From JAVBJV01 sp031555315 (GTDB lineage Bacteria > Pseudomonadota > Alphaproteobacteria > Acetobacterales > Acetobacteraceae), in NCBI GenBank assembly GCA_031555315.1, contig JAVBUO010000003.1:1-64000 (forward strand): a stretch of DNA of 64,000 nt, in the 5' to 3' direction. Under the pieces are notes generated by a model. It saw only the letters and a list, made by a program, of their open reading frames with translations, had not been told where the DNA came from and searched no databases. Positions 1 to 8,086 of this stretch are shown here, one piece after another (positions within the stretch are counted from its first letter, which is position 1; each line of letters begins with the position of its first letter). The translations under genes and the position numbers were made by a program.

Positions 1-117
1 AAACAGATATAATATTTTAAAATCAATAGCTTACGTTACCTGTTCAGATTACCCCGGCTCAGCTACAGCCCCCCCGATCCGGTAGGCTACCGCGGCCGGC
101 GATGGCAAAGGATATAA
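1..117. other. Non-coding left edge
   Basis: The first ~50 bases are AT-rich and the rest GC-rich. No gene, tRNA or hairpin terminator was recognised. It lies just past the stop of the Ldh-family gene and belongs to the Pseudomonas-like segment. Confidence 0.4.
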
Positions 118-1125
118 CTACCCCACCCGCCCCCTAAACGCATCGTACGCCGCTAACGGCAAGCTGATCCCCTCACGAACCGCACGAGCATAAGCTTGCT
201 CTTTACCCTTCCCCGGCAAGTAAACCCCCAAGGCTTCAAGCCGAGCCATCTGCTCGCCCAACCTCAAAGCAAAGCACTCATCCAGCAACCTGGGCGCAAT
301 AGCAACCACCAGCATCCCAGCCCCAGGGGATTCGCTACCAGCACGGAAATCCGCTGCATCCAACGACCAATTGGCCCCCGTCACCCCCGCCGCAAGCACC
401 TCAACCATCAACGCAATATTAGCCCCACGACCGCCCCCAAACGCCAGCAACGTCCCATGCAGTGCCTCCCGCGCGCTGCGCGTTTCATTGCCTTGCCCAT
501 CAACCGCCCAGCCTGCCGGTATCGCCTCCCCCGCTTCAGCAGCCCGCAACAGGTTCACGTAGGCCGTAGCGCTGCTGGCTTGGTCAATCGCCAGTAACCG
601 CCCCGTGTCACTGGCGGCGGCAAATGCGATGGGGTTGGTGGAGTACAGCGGCCGGCTCTGGCCGGCCACGGTGAGCAGCGGTGAGCCATTGGTGAACGCC
701 AACGCGACCAGCCCCTCGCGCGCCAGGCGACGGGTGTAATAGCCCAACTCGCCGCTGGTGAACGCGTTGAACTGCGCAAACAGGGCGATACCCAGTTGAT
801 GCGCATTGCTGCACAGCGCAGGGAAGGCGCGATCGAACCCCAGTTGCGCGATGCCTCGGGCGGCGTCGCAGCGGATCATGGCCGGCGCGACCTGGGTCAC
901 GATGGGCTCGGCCGCCGTGGCGATTCGGCCGGTGGCAAAGCCGCTTAGGTAGTCCGGCAAATGGCCGAAACCGAGTTCGTGTTGGCCATGGGCCTGGGCT
1001 GATACCGTGGCGTCGGCAAGCGCCGAGGCCACAGCGTGGCTGGCGCCGTGGGCCAGGCAGAGCTGTCGGGCGAAGGTGGTGGCATCGGTCAGGGACAGGC
1101 GCTTTTCGGGGTTTTCGTCGTCCAT
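118..1125 (-). CDS. Ldh family NAD(P)-dependent oxidoreductase
   Basis: A 335-residue member of the Ldh_2 (malate/L-lactate dehydrogenase-like) family, whose cytosolic members reduce 2-keto acids or cyclic imines with NAD(P)H. The diagnostic nucleotide-binding stretch FTNGSPLLTVAGQSRPLYST followed by NPIAFA is present. The common NxHFG motif of the family reads NAFTSG here, so the substrate may differ from classical malate or ureidoglycolate enzymes. A longer frame opens at 1254, but those extra 43 codons run through a REP repeat, so ATG 1125 is chosen and gives the usual family length. It follows an amino-acid ABC operon on the same strand. An imino-acid or hydroxy-acid catabolic role is inference from context only. 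Confidence 0.8.
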   Translation of the reverse strand: MDDENPEKRLSLTDATTFARQLCLAHGASHAVASALADATVSAQAHGQHELGFGHLPDYLSGFATGRIATAAEPIVTQVAPAMIRCDAARGIAQLGFDRAFPALCSNAHQLGIALFAQFNAFTSGELGYYTRRLAREGLVALAFTNGSPLLTVAGQSRPLYSTNPIAFAAASDTGRLLAIDQASSATAYVNLLRAAEAGEAIPAGWAVDGQGNETRSAREALHGTLLAFGGGRGANIALMVEVLAAGVTGANWSLDAADFRAGSESPGAGMLVVAIAPRLLDECFALRLGEQMARLEALGVYLPGKGKEQAYARAVREGISLPLAAYDAFRGRVG

Positions 1126-1170
1126 GGTTTCAGTGTTCCCGGATAGTAGGTGTGCCGCAGGCTGAAAACC

Positions 1171-1257
1171 TGCAGGGGCGGGCTTGCCTGCGAACACCGG
1201 CACAGCCGGTGCCAACCACCGCGTTGGATTCTTCGCGGGCACGCCCGCTCCCACAGG
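1171..1257. repeat. Pseudomonas-type REP doublet (REPIN)
   Basis: Two inverted GC-rich units face each other. One contains GGGCGGGCTTGCCTGCGAAC (1176-1195) and the other TTCGCGGGCACGCCCGCTCC (1232-1251), followed by CACAGGG. This core and the CTCCCACAGG edge are typical of extragenic palindromes of Pseudomonas putida and P. fluorescens. No other copy occurs in the window, whereas a different repeat family is present in the rest of it. Confidence 0.8.
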
Positions 1258-1355
1258 GTATGCGGCGCGCTCACGGGCCTTGTTCTCTGCGCGACAGCGC
1301 AGCCCGGAGGGCTGGGCAATCTCCCACAGGATTTGGGTCGTTCAGTTAGTCATCT

Positions 1356-2189
1356 TTACTGAATCATCCTCGGCTCACCCACTTTTGCAGCCTCGCGGTC
1401 CAGGCCAAACGAGGCGAGGATTTCTGCGATTTCGCCCGAGGCGTGCAAGGCCTGGATGTTCTTGCCCAGCGCCTCGCCTAGGGCGGCGTTGGCCTTGGTG
1501 TACGGGAAGGCGCTCTGCCCGGGCTCAAGCGTGGCCTTGACCCGTTGATCGGGCTCGGACACCTTGATGCTCTTGCCGGGGTAGCCGCCCTTCTGCTGCG
1601 AAGACACGGCCACCGCGAAGCTGTCCGCGCCAACCTGGATGCGCCTGGACGCCAGGTCCTGGGCCATGGCCACGGGGTTCGGGTAGAGCACCAGGTTGTC
1701 GCCAAAGGCTTTCTTCAAATCGTCCACCCACAGGTAGCCTTGCACGGTGCCGATACGCTTGCCATCCAGTTCGGAAATCTTCGTGTAACCCTCATCCGAA
1801 ATGATGCCCATCACGTCCAGGTACAAGGGTGCCGACAAGCCCAACGCCCTGCTGCGCTCTGCCGTGCGATACCAATCGCCAATGCCGACATCGGCGCGCT
1901 TTGCCACCACTGCCTGGACGACGGCTGCCGTGTCCACCACCATGGTTTTGACTTTCAGGCATTCGCGCTCGGCGATACGCTTGATGATCTCGCCGTCCAC
2001 GCCGCTCAACTGGTTGTTCGGCCCCGGTATCGAGTAAGGCGGGAAGACATACGCCGCCACGGTCAGCACACCCGGGGTGATGGTTTCAAACTGGTTCGCG
2101 GGGGTGCATTCGGCCAAGGCGTACGGGGCGCCGGCCAAGGTCGAGCACAAGAACATCCAACGGGTAAAACGCTTGAATGAGCGAGTCAT
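1356..2189 (-). CDS. Amino-acid ABC transporter substrate-binding protein (family 3)
   Basis: A 277-residue periplasmic solute-binding protein. It starts with a signal peptide (basic MTRSFKRFTRW, hydrophobic stretch, ALA before ECTP at about residue 27). The mature part has the bacterial extracellular family 3 fold, with PYSIPGPNNQLSGVDGEIIK near the N terminus and RIGTVQGYLW in the middle. It is preceded by two permease genes and an ATPase gene in the same direction, forming a complete polar amino-acid importer. The ligand cannot be named from sequence. Codon use with frequent TTG, CTT and GGC-rich blocks resembles the neighbouring Pseudomonas-like genes. Confidence 0.85.
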   Translation of the reverse strand: MTRSFKRFTRWMFLCSTLAGAPYALAECTPANQFETITPGVLTVAAYVFPPYSIPGPNNQLSGVDGEIIKRIAERECLKVKTMVVDTAAVVQAVVAKRADVGIGDWYRTAERSRALGLSAPLYLDVMGIISDEGYTKISELDGKRIGTVQGYLWVDDLKKAFGDNLVLYPNPVAMAQDLASRRIQVGADSFAVAVSSQQKGGYPGKSIKVSEPDQRVKATLEPGQSAFPYTKANAALGEALGKNIQALHASGEIAEILASFGLDREAAKVGEPRMIQ

Positions 2190-2246
2190 GACGTCACCTT
2201 TGCAATAAGAGAGCAGCAGCCGAAATGGGCGCGAGTGGATTTGTTG

Positions 2247-2906
2247 TTATGGCTGGCTGGGGGCCAGTCTTTTTTCCAGCGCTGCCACACCCAGGGTCGC
2301 CGGGGCACAGACAGCGGCATACATCAAACCGGCCAGTATCAGCACCGGCATGTACTCGAACGTGGAAGAGCCAATGGAGGACGCCCGGCTGACAATTTCT
2401 GGCAGGGCGATGGTGAAACACAGCGACGAGGCCTGGAACATCATGATCGAGAACCCCAGCAGCGATGGCAGCGCCACCCGCAAGGCCTGAGGCAGGATCA
2501 CAAAGCGCAGCGCGTCGAACCGGTTGAGGCCGATCACTTCGGCGGCCTCGGTTTGCCCTGCGGCCACCGACTCGATGCCACCGCGAATGATTTCACTGGT
2601 GTAGGCGGCCGTGCAGTACGCCATGGCCAGCGCAGCAGCCCAGAACGAGGTCAGGGTGAGGTTGACGCTGGGCAGGCCAAAGTAGAAATACTGCAGCAGG
2701 ATCAACGCCGGTGCGCCACGCCCCAGTTCCACCACCACCAGGGAGGGGTAACGCAACCAGCGGCTCGGCGACGAAACGCCCAGTGCCAGCAACAGCCCCA
2801 GCACAACGCCCAGGCCCAGGCTGACCGCCGTGACCTGCATCGACAGCACAAAGCCCTTCCACAGCTCCGGCAACCATTGCCCCCACATCGTCAGCAGTTC
2901 GCTCAT
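2247..2906 (-). CDS. Amino-acid ABC transporter permease (His/Glu/Gln/Arg family)
   Basis: A 219-residue inner-membrane permease with about five hydrophobic segments. The cytoplasmic EAA loop that docks the ATPase is visible as EAAEVIGLNRFDALR followed by LPQALRVALP. ATG 2906 is chosen because it overlaps the stop of the preceding permease as ATGA. The open frame extends to 2942, but the extra residues (MAVGHVETEDCP) are unlike a permease. It works as a heterodimer with the next permease in the importer formed with the ATPase and the binding protein at 1356-2189. Confidence 0.85.
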   Translation of the reverse strand: MSELLTMWGQWLPELWKGFVLSMQVTAVSLGLGVVLGLLLALGVSSPSRWLRYPSLVVVELGRGAPALILLQYFYFGLPSVNLTLTSFWAAALAMAYCTAAYTSEIIRGGIESVAAGQTEAAEVIGLNRFDALRFVILPQALRVALPSLLGFSIMMFQASSLCFTIALPEIVSRASSIGSSTFEYMPVLILAGLMYAAVCAPATLGVAALEKRLAPSQP

Positions 2907-3544
2907 CGGGCAATCCTCTGTTTCAACGTGGCCGACAGCCAACGAGAGAACAAGGCCACTGGTACGCTGAGCACCAGGTACACCACCGCCGCCGCGCTGT
3001 AGACGCTCAGGCCCTGAAAGGTTTGCTGTGAAACCTGGTAAGCCTGAAAGCTGATTTCACCAACGCCAATCGTCGAGGCCACGGCCGAATCCTTGAGCAG
3101 GCCAATGGCGTAGGTGGCTGAGGTGGGAATGGCGATACGCACCAACTGCGGCAACACCACATCGAAAAACCGTTGCGGCGCCGACAGGTTAAGCACATAG
3201 GCGGCTTCGAACTGGCCGGCGGGAATTGCCGCGAACGCACCGCGGTACACCTCGGACATGTGCGCCGCCGTGATCAACCCCAGGCCAACCACCGCTGCGG
3301 TAAACGGCGACAGGCTGATATAGCCGCCACCGATGCCGAAGAAGATGAAGAACAGCCAGACAATCGGGGGGATTGAGCGCAGGGTCAGCACCAGCATGGC
3401 AGCGAGAATGCTCAGCACCTTGAACCTGGACATGCGCAGGGCACAGATGGGAAACCCCAGCACTACGCCGACGCAGAATGCGAGCACGGTAACGGCAATG
3501 GTCCAGGGTATGCCGTTCAACAGCATCATCAGGATGTCTTTCAT
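2903..3544 (-). CDS. Amino-acid ABC transporter permease (His/Glu/Gln/Arg family)
   Basis: A 213-residue inner-membrane protein with five or so membrane segments (MLLNGIPWTIAVTVLAFCVG at the start). The EAA loop reads EAAYVLNLSAPQRFFDVVLP. It overlaps the ATPase gene upstream and the partner permease downstream by ATGA, so the genes are translationally coupled. This paired-permease arrangement is typical of polar amino-acid importers of the HisMQ/GltJK type. Confidence 0.85.
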   Translation of the reverse strand: MKDILMMLLNGIPWTIAVTVLAFCVGVVLGFPICALRMSRFKVLSILAAMLVLTLRSIPPIVWLFFIFFGIGGGYISLSPFTAAVVGLGLITAAHMSEVYRGAFAAIPAGQFEAAYVLNLSAPQRFFDVVLPQLVRIAIPTSATYAIGLLKDSAVASTIGVGEISFQAYQVSQQTFQGLSVYSAAAVVYLVLSVPVALFSRWLSATLKQRIAR

Positions 3545-4308
3545 CAGCGATTCCTCACTGCCTGAAGGAACTGGATCACCCGTTCATGCTCGGGCTCGCG
3601 CATCACTCGCTGGCTCGGCCCGTGTTCGATGATGCGCCCGTCAGCCATGACCACCACCCGGTCAGACACGGTTTCGGCGAAGTGCATCTCGTGAGTCACG
3701 ACAATCATCGACATGCCTTCGCCGGCCAGCTCTTTCATCACCGCCAGCACCTCCAGGCCCAACTCGGGGTCCAGCGCCGAGGTCGGCTCATCGAACAGCA
3801 TCAGCTCAGGGTCCAGTGCCAGGGCGCGGGCGATGGCGATCCGTTGCTGCTGACCACCAGAGCAGCGCGCCGGATAATGCTGGGCCTTGTCAGCCAGCCC
3901 AACGCGTTCAAGCAGTTGCAAGGAGCGTGCGTCGGCTTCTTTGGCGCTGCGGCCCAAGGTGCGGATTTGCGCCAGGCTGACGTTGCGCAGCACCGTCAAG
4001 TGCGGGAACAGGTTGAACGACTGGAACACCATGCCGACGTTGCTGCGGATCTGGTCCAGCGCGCGCAGATCGTCTCTCAGTTCGGTGCCGTCGACGATGA
4101 TGGTGCCTTCCTGATGTTCCTCGAGCCGGTTGATGCAGCGGATCATCGTGGACTTGCCCGACCCGGACGGACCGCACACCACCACGCGTTCACCCTGCCC
4201 CACGGTCAGCGACACGTCGCGCAGCACATGCATTGCGCCATACCATTTGTTGACCTTGTCCAGAATAATGGCCGGTGTGTCCTGAACCGTCTGCGATGTT
4301 TCGCTCAT
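3544..4308 (-). CDS. Amino-acid ABC transporter ATP-binding protein
   Basis: A 254-residue cytoplasmic ATPase. Walker A is GPSGSGKST (residues 46-54), the Q-loop is in GMVFQSFNLFPHL, the signature is CSGGQQQR (usual form LSGGQQQR), Walker B is LMLFDEPTSALDPE and the switch His is in THEM. It sits 19 bases after the AapM-like permease, exactly where aapP is expected, yet overlaps the Pseudomonas-like permease downstream by ATGA. The first third (NKWYG, RCINRLEEHQEG, DGTEL) is strongly AapP-like. The C-terminal half diverges from AapP and uses more TTG/CTT/GTT codons. The gene may therefore be a fusion of two homologous ATPase genes. Confidence 0.85.
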   Translation of the reverse strand: MSETSQTVQDTPAIILDKVNKWYGAMHVLRDVSLTVGQGERVVVCGPSGSGKSTMIRCINRLEEHQEGTIIVDGTELRDDLRALDQIRSNVGMVFQSFNLFPHLTVLRNVSLAQIRTLGRSAKEADARSLQLLERVGLADKAQHYPARCSGGQQQRIAIARALALDPELMLFDEPTSALDPELGLEVLAVMKELAGEGMSMIVVTHEMHFAETVSDRVVVMADGRIIEHGPSQRVMREPEHERVIQFLQAVRNR

Positions 4309-4327
4309 TCTGTGTGCCTCCCGTTTC

Positions 4328-5491
4328 TTACCGCTGACGGTGTTGGTTGAATTCGCGTTCCAGCTTCTGCGAATACTTCGACATCGCGAAACAGAAACAG
4401 AAATAGATCACCCCCACGAACACATAGACCTCGACCCCGAAGCCCTGCCACGCGGGTTCGATGATCGCGGTCTTGCCCGCCGTCAGCAGGTCGAAGATGC
4501 CGATGATCAGCACCAGCGACGTATCCTTGAAAAACCCGATGAAAGTGTTGACCAGCGGCGGGATGACCAGCCGCAGAGCCTGCGGCAGGATGATCAGCCC
4601 GGTCTTCTGCCAGTAACCCAGCCCCAGCGAATCCGCCGCCTCGTACTGGCCCTTGGGCAGTGCCTGCAGTCCGCCGCGCACCACCTCGGCCAGATAGGCG
4701 CCGGCGAACAGGATGATGGCGATCTGCGCGCGCAGCAGTTTGTCGATGTTCATGCCGTCGGGCATGAACAGCGGGAACATCACGCTGGCCATGAACAACA
4801 GCGAGATCAGCGGCACGCCGCGGATCAGCTCGACATACAGCACGCACAACAGCCGCACCGCCGGCATCCGCGAGCGCCGTCCCAGTGCCACCAGGATCGA
4901 CAGCGGAAACGCGAACGCCAGTCCGAACGTCGCCAGGATCAACGTGATCGCCAGCCCGCCCCAGCGTTCCTGCGGCACATAAGGCAGCCCGAACACGCCG
5001 CCCCACATCAGCACGCCGATCACCGCCAGCGTCGCCAGCCACACCAGCCCCAGTTCCCAGCGCCAGAACCGGCGCATCATGGAAATCGCGTACAGGAAAA
5101 TGAACAGCCCCACGCAGATGGCGGGGCGCCACTGTTCGAAATACGGATACAGGCCGAACAGGATGAAGCGGTACTTCTCGACCGCCACCGCCCAGCATGC
5201 GCCTTCTCCCTGCAACTGGCGGCAGGCCGAGGTATCGATGTTGCGCACCGTATCCGGCGTTACCGGCGCTTCCATGCCCGGCAGAAACCAGATCGCCTTG
5301 ATGAACGCCCAGTCGACGAAGCCCAGCGTCCAGCGGACGATCAGATAGCCCAGCGCCAGCGTCACCGCGCTCGACAGCCACGACCCGAACAGGTTGGTAC
5401 GCACCCATGCCCAGGGGCCGTAAACACTGGCAGGCGGATGTTCGCGCGCAGCCGTAGGGGTATGCAGGGTGGTTTGCATCTGTGTGGTCAT
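4328..5491 (-). CDS. aapM: General L-amino acid ABC transporter permease AapM
   Basis: A 387-residue inner-membrane permease with an early membrane segment, a periplasmic region containing a Cys pair (TSACRQLQGEGACW, about residues 91-104) and a C-terminal transport domain. The EAA loop EAADSLGLGYWQKTG plus LPQALRLVIPP docks the ATPase. Length and layout fit AapM, the shorter of the two unequal Aap permeases. It starts 2 bases after the stop of aapQ. In rhizobia the Aap system takes up a broad range of L-amino acids. Confidence 0.88.
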   Translation of the reverse strand: MTTQMQTTLHTPTAAREHPPASVYGPWAWVRTNLFGSWLSSAVTLALGYLIVRWTLGFVDWAFIKAIWFLPGMEAPVTPDTVRNIDTSACRQLQGEGACWAVAVEKYRFILFGLYPYFEQWRPAICVGLFIFLYAISMMRRFWRWELGLVWLATLAVIGVLMWGGVFGLPYVPQERWGGLAITLILATFGLAFAFPLSILVALGRRSRMPAVRLLCVLYVELIRGVPLISLLFMASVMFPLFMPDGMNIDKLLRAQIAIILFAGAYLAEVVRGGLQALPKGQYEAADSLGLGYWQKTGLIILPQALRLVIPPLVNTFIGFFKDTSLVLIIGIFDLLTAGKTAIIEPAWQGFGVEVYVFVGVIYFCFCFAMSKYSQKLEREFNQHRQR

Positions 5492-5493
5492 GA

Positions 5494-6699
5494 TCAGCGC
5501 TCCACCAGTGCGATATGCTTGTTATACCAGTTCATGAACAGGCTAATCGACAGACTGATGGTCAGATAGACCAGCATGATGATCGCGATCCCTTCGATCG
5601 CCTGCCCCGTCTGGTTCAACGTGGTGTTGGCGATCGACACGATGTCCTGATAGCCGATCGCCACCGCCAGCGAACTGTTCTTGGTGATGTTCAGATACTG
5701 GCTGGTCATCGGTGGAATGATGACGCGCAACGCCTGCGGCAGGACCACTTTGCGCATCACCACGCCGCGGCGCAGCCCCAGCGCGTTGGCGGCCTCCCAC
5801 TGGCCCTGGTGCACGGCCAGAATGCCGGAGCGCACGATTTCGGCGATGAACGCCGCCGTGTACAGCACCAGCCCGATCAGCAGCGCCATATATTCGGGCG
5901 ACAGCGTTATCCCGCCGCGGAAATTGAAGCCGCGCAGCGCCGGCACATCCCACACGAACGGTGCGCCGTGCACGCCCCAGGCCAGCGTCGGCAGACCGAT
6001 CATGAACACCAGCGCCATCGGCCAGGTGCGCGGACGTACGCCGGTCGCGTCCTGACGCTTCGCCGCATGGCGCGCCCACAGCCAGGTCAGCACCACACCG
6101 ACCAGCAACGAGCCGACACCCCATAAATTACCGGTTTCCCACACCAGCGACGGCACCATCAGCCCGCGATTGGAAACGAACACGCCGTCAACCGGGTTCA
6201 GCGCCTGACGCGGACCGGGCAGGCCCTGCAGCATGGTGTACCAGAACAGCAGTTGCAGCAGCAGCGGCAGATCGCGCACCACTTCCACATACACGGCGGT
6301 GATCTTCGACAGCAGCCAGTTCTTCGACAGCCGGCCGATCCCGACCAGCGTGCCCAGCACGGTGGCCAGCACGATGCCGATCACCGCCACTTTCAGCGTG
6401 TTCAACACACCGATCAGCAACGCGCGGAAATATGTGTCGGTCGGGCTGTAATGGATCAGACTCTCGCCGATCGGCAGTCCGGCCTCGCGATCCAGAAAAC
6501 CGAAGCCCGTCGCGATTTTACGCACTTCCAGATTGTGTTGGGTGTTCGACACCAGAAACCAGATCACACCGACCACGATACCCACGATCAAAACCTGCCA
6601 GACGATGCTGCGTAACAGCGGGTCCGACCAGGACAAGGTCATTCGTCGCCGCCTGACGGTGCGGGCGGGTGCATAACGGGGATCGGCAGTTTCCGACAT
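5494..6699 (-). CDS. aapQ: General L-amino acid ABC transporter permease AapQ
   Basis: A 401-residue inner-membrane permease. The basic N terminus (RTVRRRRMTLSWSDP) leads into a first membrane segment. A long periplasmic insertion precedes the C-terminal half with the EAA loop EAANALGLRRGVVMR and LPQALRVIIPP. ATG 6699 is chosen because AAGGAA lies just upstream; the longer frame from 6771 adds non-conserved residues. It pairs with AapM. The ~200-base gap after the upstream binding-protein gene contains a GC-rich hairpin (about 6849-6877), which may lower permease expression relative to the binding protein (inference). Confidence 0.88.
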   Translation of the reverse strand: MSETADPRYAPARTVRRRRMTLSWSDPLLRSIVWQVLIVGIVVGVIWFLVSNTQHNLEVRKIATGFGFLDREAGLPIGESLIHYSPTDTYFRALLIGVLNTLKVAVIGIVLATVLGTLVGIGRLSKNWLLSKITAVYVEVVRDLPLLLQLLFWYTMLQGLPGPRQALNPVDGVFVSNRGLMVPSLVWETGNLWGVGSLLVGVVLTWLWARHAAKRQDATGVRPRTWPMALVFMIGLPTLAWGVHGAPFVWDVPALRGFNFRGGITLSPEYMALLIGLVLYTAAFIAEIVRSGILAVHQGQWEAANALGLRRGVVMRKVVLPQALRVIIPPMTSQYLNITKNSSLAVAIGYQDIVSIANTTLNQTGQAIEGIAIIMLVYLTISLSISLFMNWYNKHIALVER

Positions 6700-6906
6700 C
6701 AATATTCCTTTTCCCAGACTTTGGGGCGTATTCGCCCGATCATCCCGTACACCTGCAGGTGCACAGGACAACGTAGTATCCCCCCCTTATCAGCACATGT
6801 CACGGATTTCTGCGACAGAACATCCCACAACACGATTTTTGAAATGATACACGCGCCCTTCGCGCAAGAGCACGTGTAAAATTAACATCCTCGTACAAAT
6901 TTAAGT

Positions 6907-7935
6907 CTACCTGATCGGCGGCGCGTACATCAAACCGCCTTTAGTCCACAGCTCGTTGTGGCCACGTGGCACGCCGAGCGGTGCGATATTGCGGGTGAAG
7001 CTCTCGCCGTAATTTCCGATCTGTTTCACGATGTTGTAAGCCCAGGCATTGTCGACCCCCATCATCTGTCCGAGATCGCCGGTCCTGCCAATAAAGCGCT
7101 GAATGTCGGGATTGGCGCTGTCCCTGCTCTGCTCGATGTTGGCACTGCTCAGCCCCAGTTCTTCCGCCGCGACCATCGCGTACAGCGACCAGCGCACCAG
7201 ATCGGCGAACCGCGCATCGCCCTGGCGCACGAGCGGCCCCAGCGGCTCCTTGCTGATCTGTTCCGGCAAAATGACATAGTCGTTGGCGCGATCCCCCTGC
7301 GTGATACGCACAGCCGCCAGCCCCGATTGATCGGTCGTATAGGCATCGCATCTGCCGGCGAAAAATGCGGCGTTCACATCGTCGAATTTCTCGATCAGCA
7401 CCGGCGTAAAAGTCAAGTTCCTGGTCCGGAACCAGTCCGCCACGTTCAGCTCGGTCGTCGTGCCGGGCTGCATGCAGATCGTCGCCCCGTCCAACTGCGT
7501 GGCCGAGGTGATGCCGGCCGAACGGCGCACCATGAAACCCTGGCCATCATAGAAATTAATCCCGACGAAATCGAACCCCAGCGATATATCGCGCGTCAGC
7601 GTGAAGGTTGTGTTGCGCGCCAGAAGATCGACCTCTCCGGATTGCAGGGCCGTGAACCGTACCTGGGACGACAGGCCGACGAAGCGCACCTTGTTCGCGT
7701 CGCCGAAGATGGTTGTGGCGACCGCGCGGCACAGATCCACATCCAGCCCGCGCCAGTTGCCGGCGCTGTCGGGCAGCGAAAACCCGGCTACCCCGGAACT
7801 GACGCCGCAGATCAGATGTCCGCGCGCACGGATCGTCTCCAGCATCGGCGGCGGGACCGGCGCCTGCGCCCAGGCGATGGAGATCCCCATCACCACGGCT
7901 GTGGCCAGAACGGCGAAGCTTCTCAAACCCAGCAT
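6907..7935 (-). CDS. AapJ-like amino-acid substrate-binding protein, copy 1
   Basis: A 342-residue periplasmic binding protein of the Aap family, with signal peptide (LRSFAVLATAVVMGISIAWA, cleavage before QAPVPPP). The mature start ETIRARGHLICGVSSGVAGF and FDFVGINFYDGQGFMV are typical AapJ motifs. ATG 7935 follows GGAGG with good spacing. It is a tandem paralogue of the protein encoded at 8087-9100, and a 62-base stretch (7149-7210) is identical to 8329-8390. Both lie upstream of aapQM and would deliver amino acids to that permease. Confidence 0.88.
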   Translation of the reverse strand: MLGLRSFAVLATAVVMGISIAWAQAPVPPPMLETIRARGHLICGVSSGVAGFSLPDSAGNWRGLDVDLCRAVATTIFGDANKVRFVGLSSQVRFTALQSGEVDLLARNTTFTLTRDISLGFDFVGINFYDGQGFMVRRSAGITSATQLDGATICMQPGTTTELNVADWFRTRNLTFTPVLIEKFDDVNAAFFAGRCDAYTTDQSGLAAVRITQGDRANDYVILPEQISKEPLGPLVRQGDARFADLVRWSLYAMVAAEELGLSSANIEQSRDSANPDIQRFIGRTGDLGQMMGVDNAWAYNIVKQIGNYGESFTRNIAPLGVPRGHNELWTKGGLMYAPPIR

Positions 7936-8086
7936 GCGAAACCTCCGTTGGAAAACGGGCCGTGACGGCCCGTCGTCATTTCCAGCGGAATAACCTGCCA
8001 GCAGAATGACGGAGAGAAAAGAGCAGACGCCCGTTTGCCATTCTCTATCCGTCGCGTCGTCAAAAGCCACTCCGGGTTGCGCCCGC

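Noticed and set aside
1126..1254. N-terminal extension of the Ldh-family protein
   Set aside because: The extra codons run through a REP doublet, and the protein has normal family length from ATG 1125.
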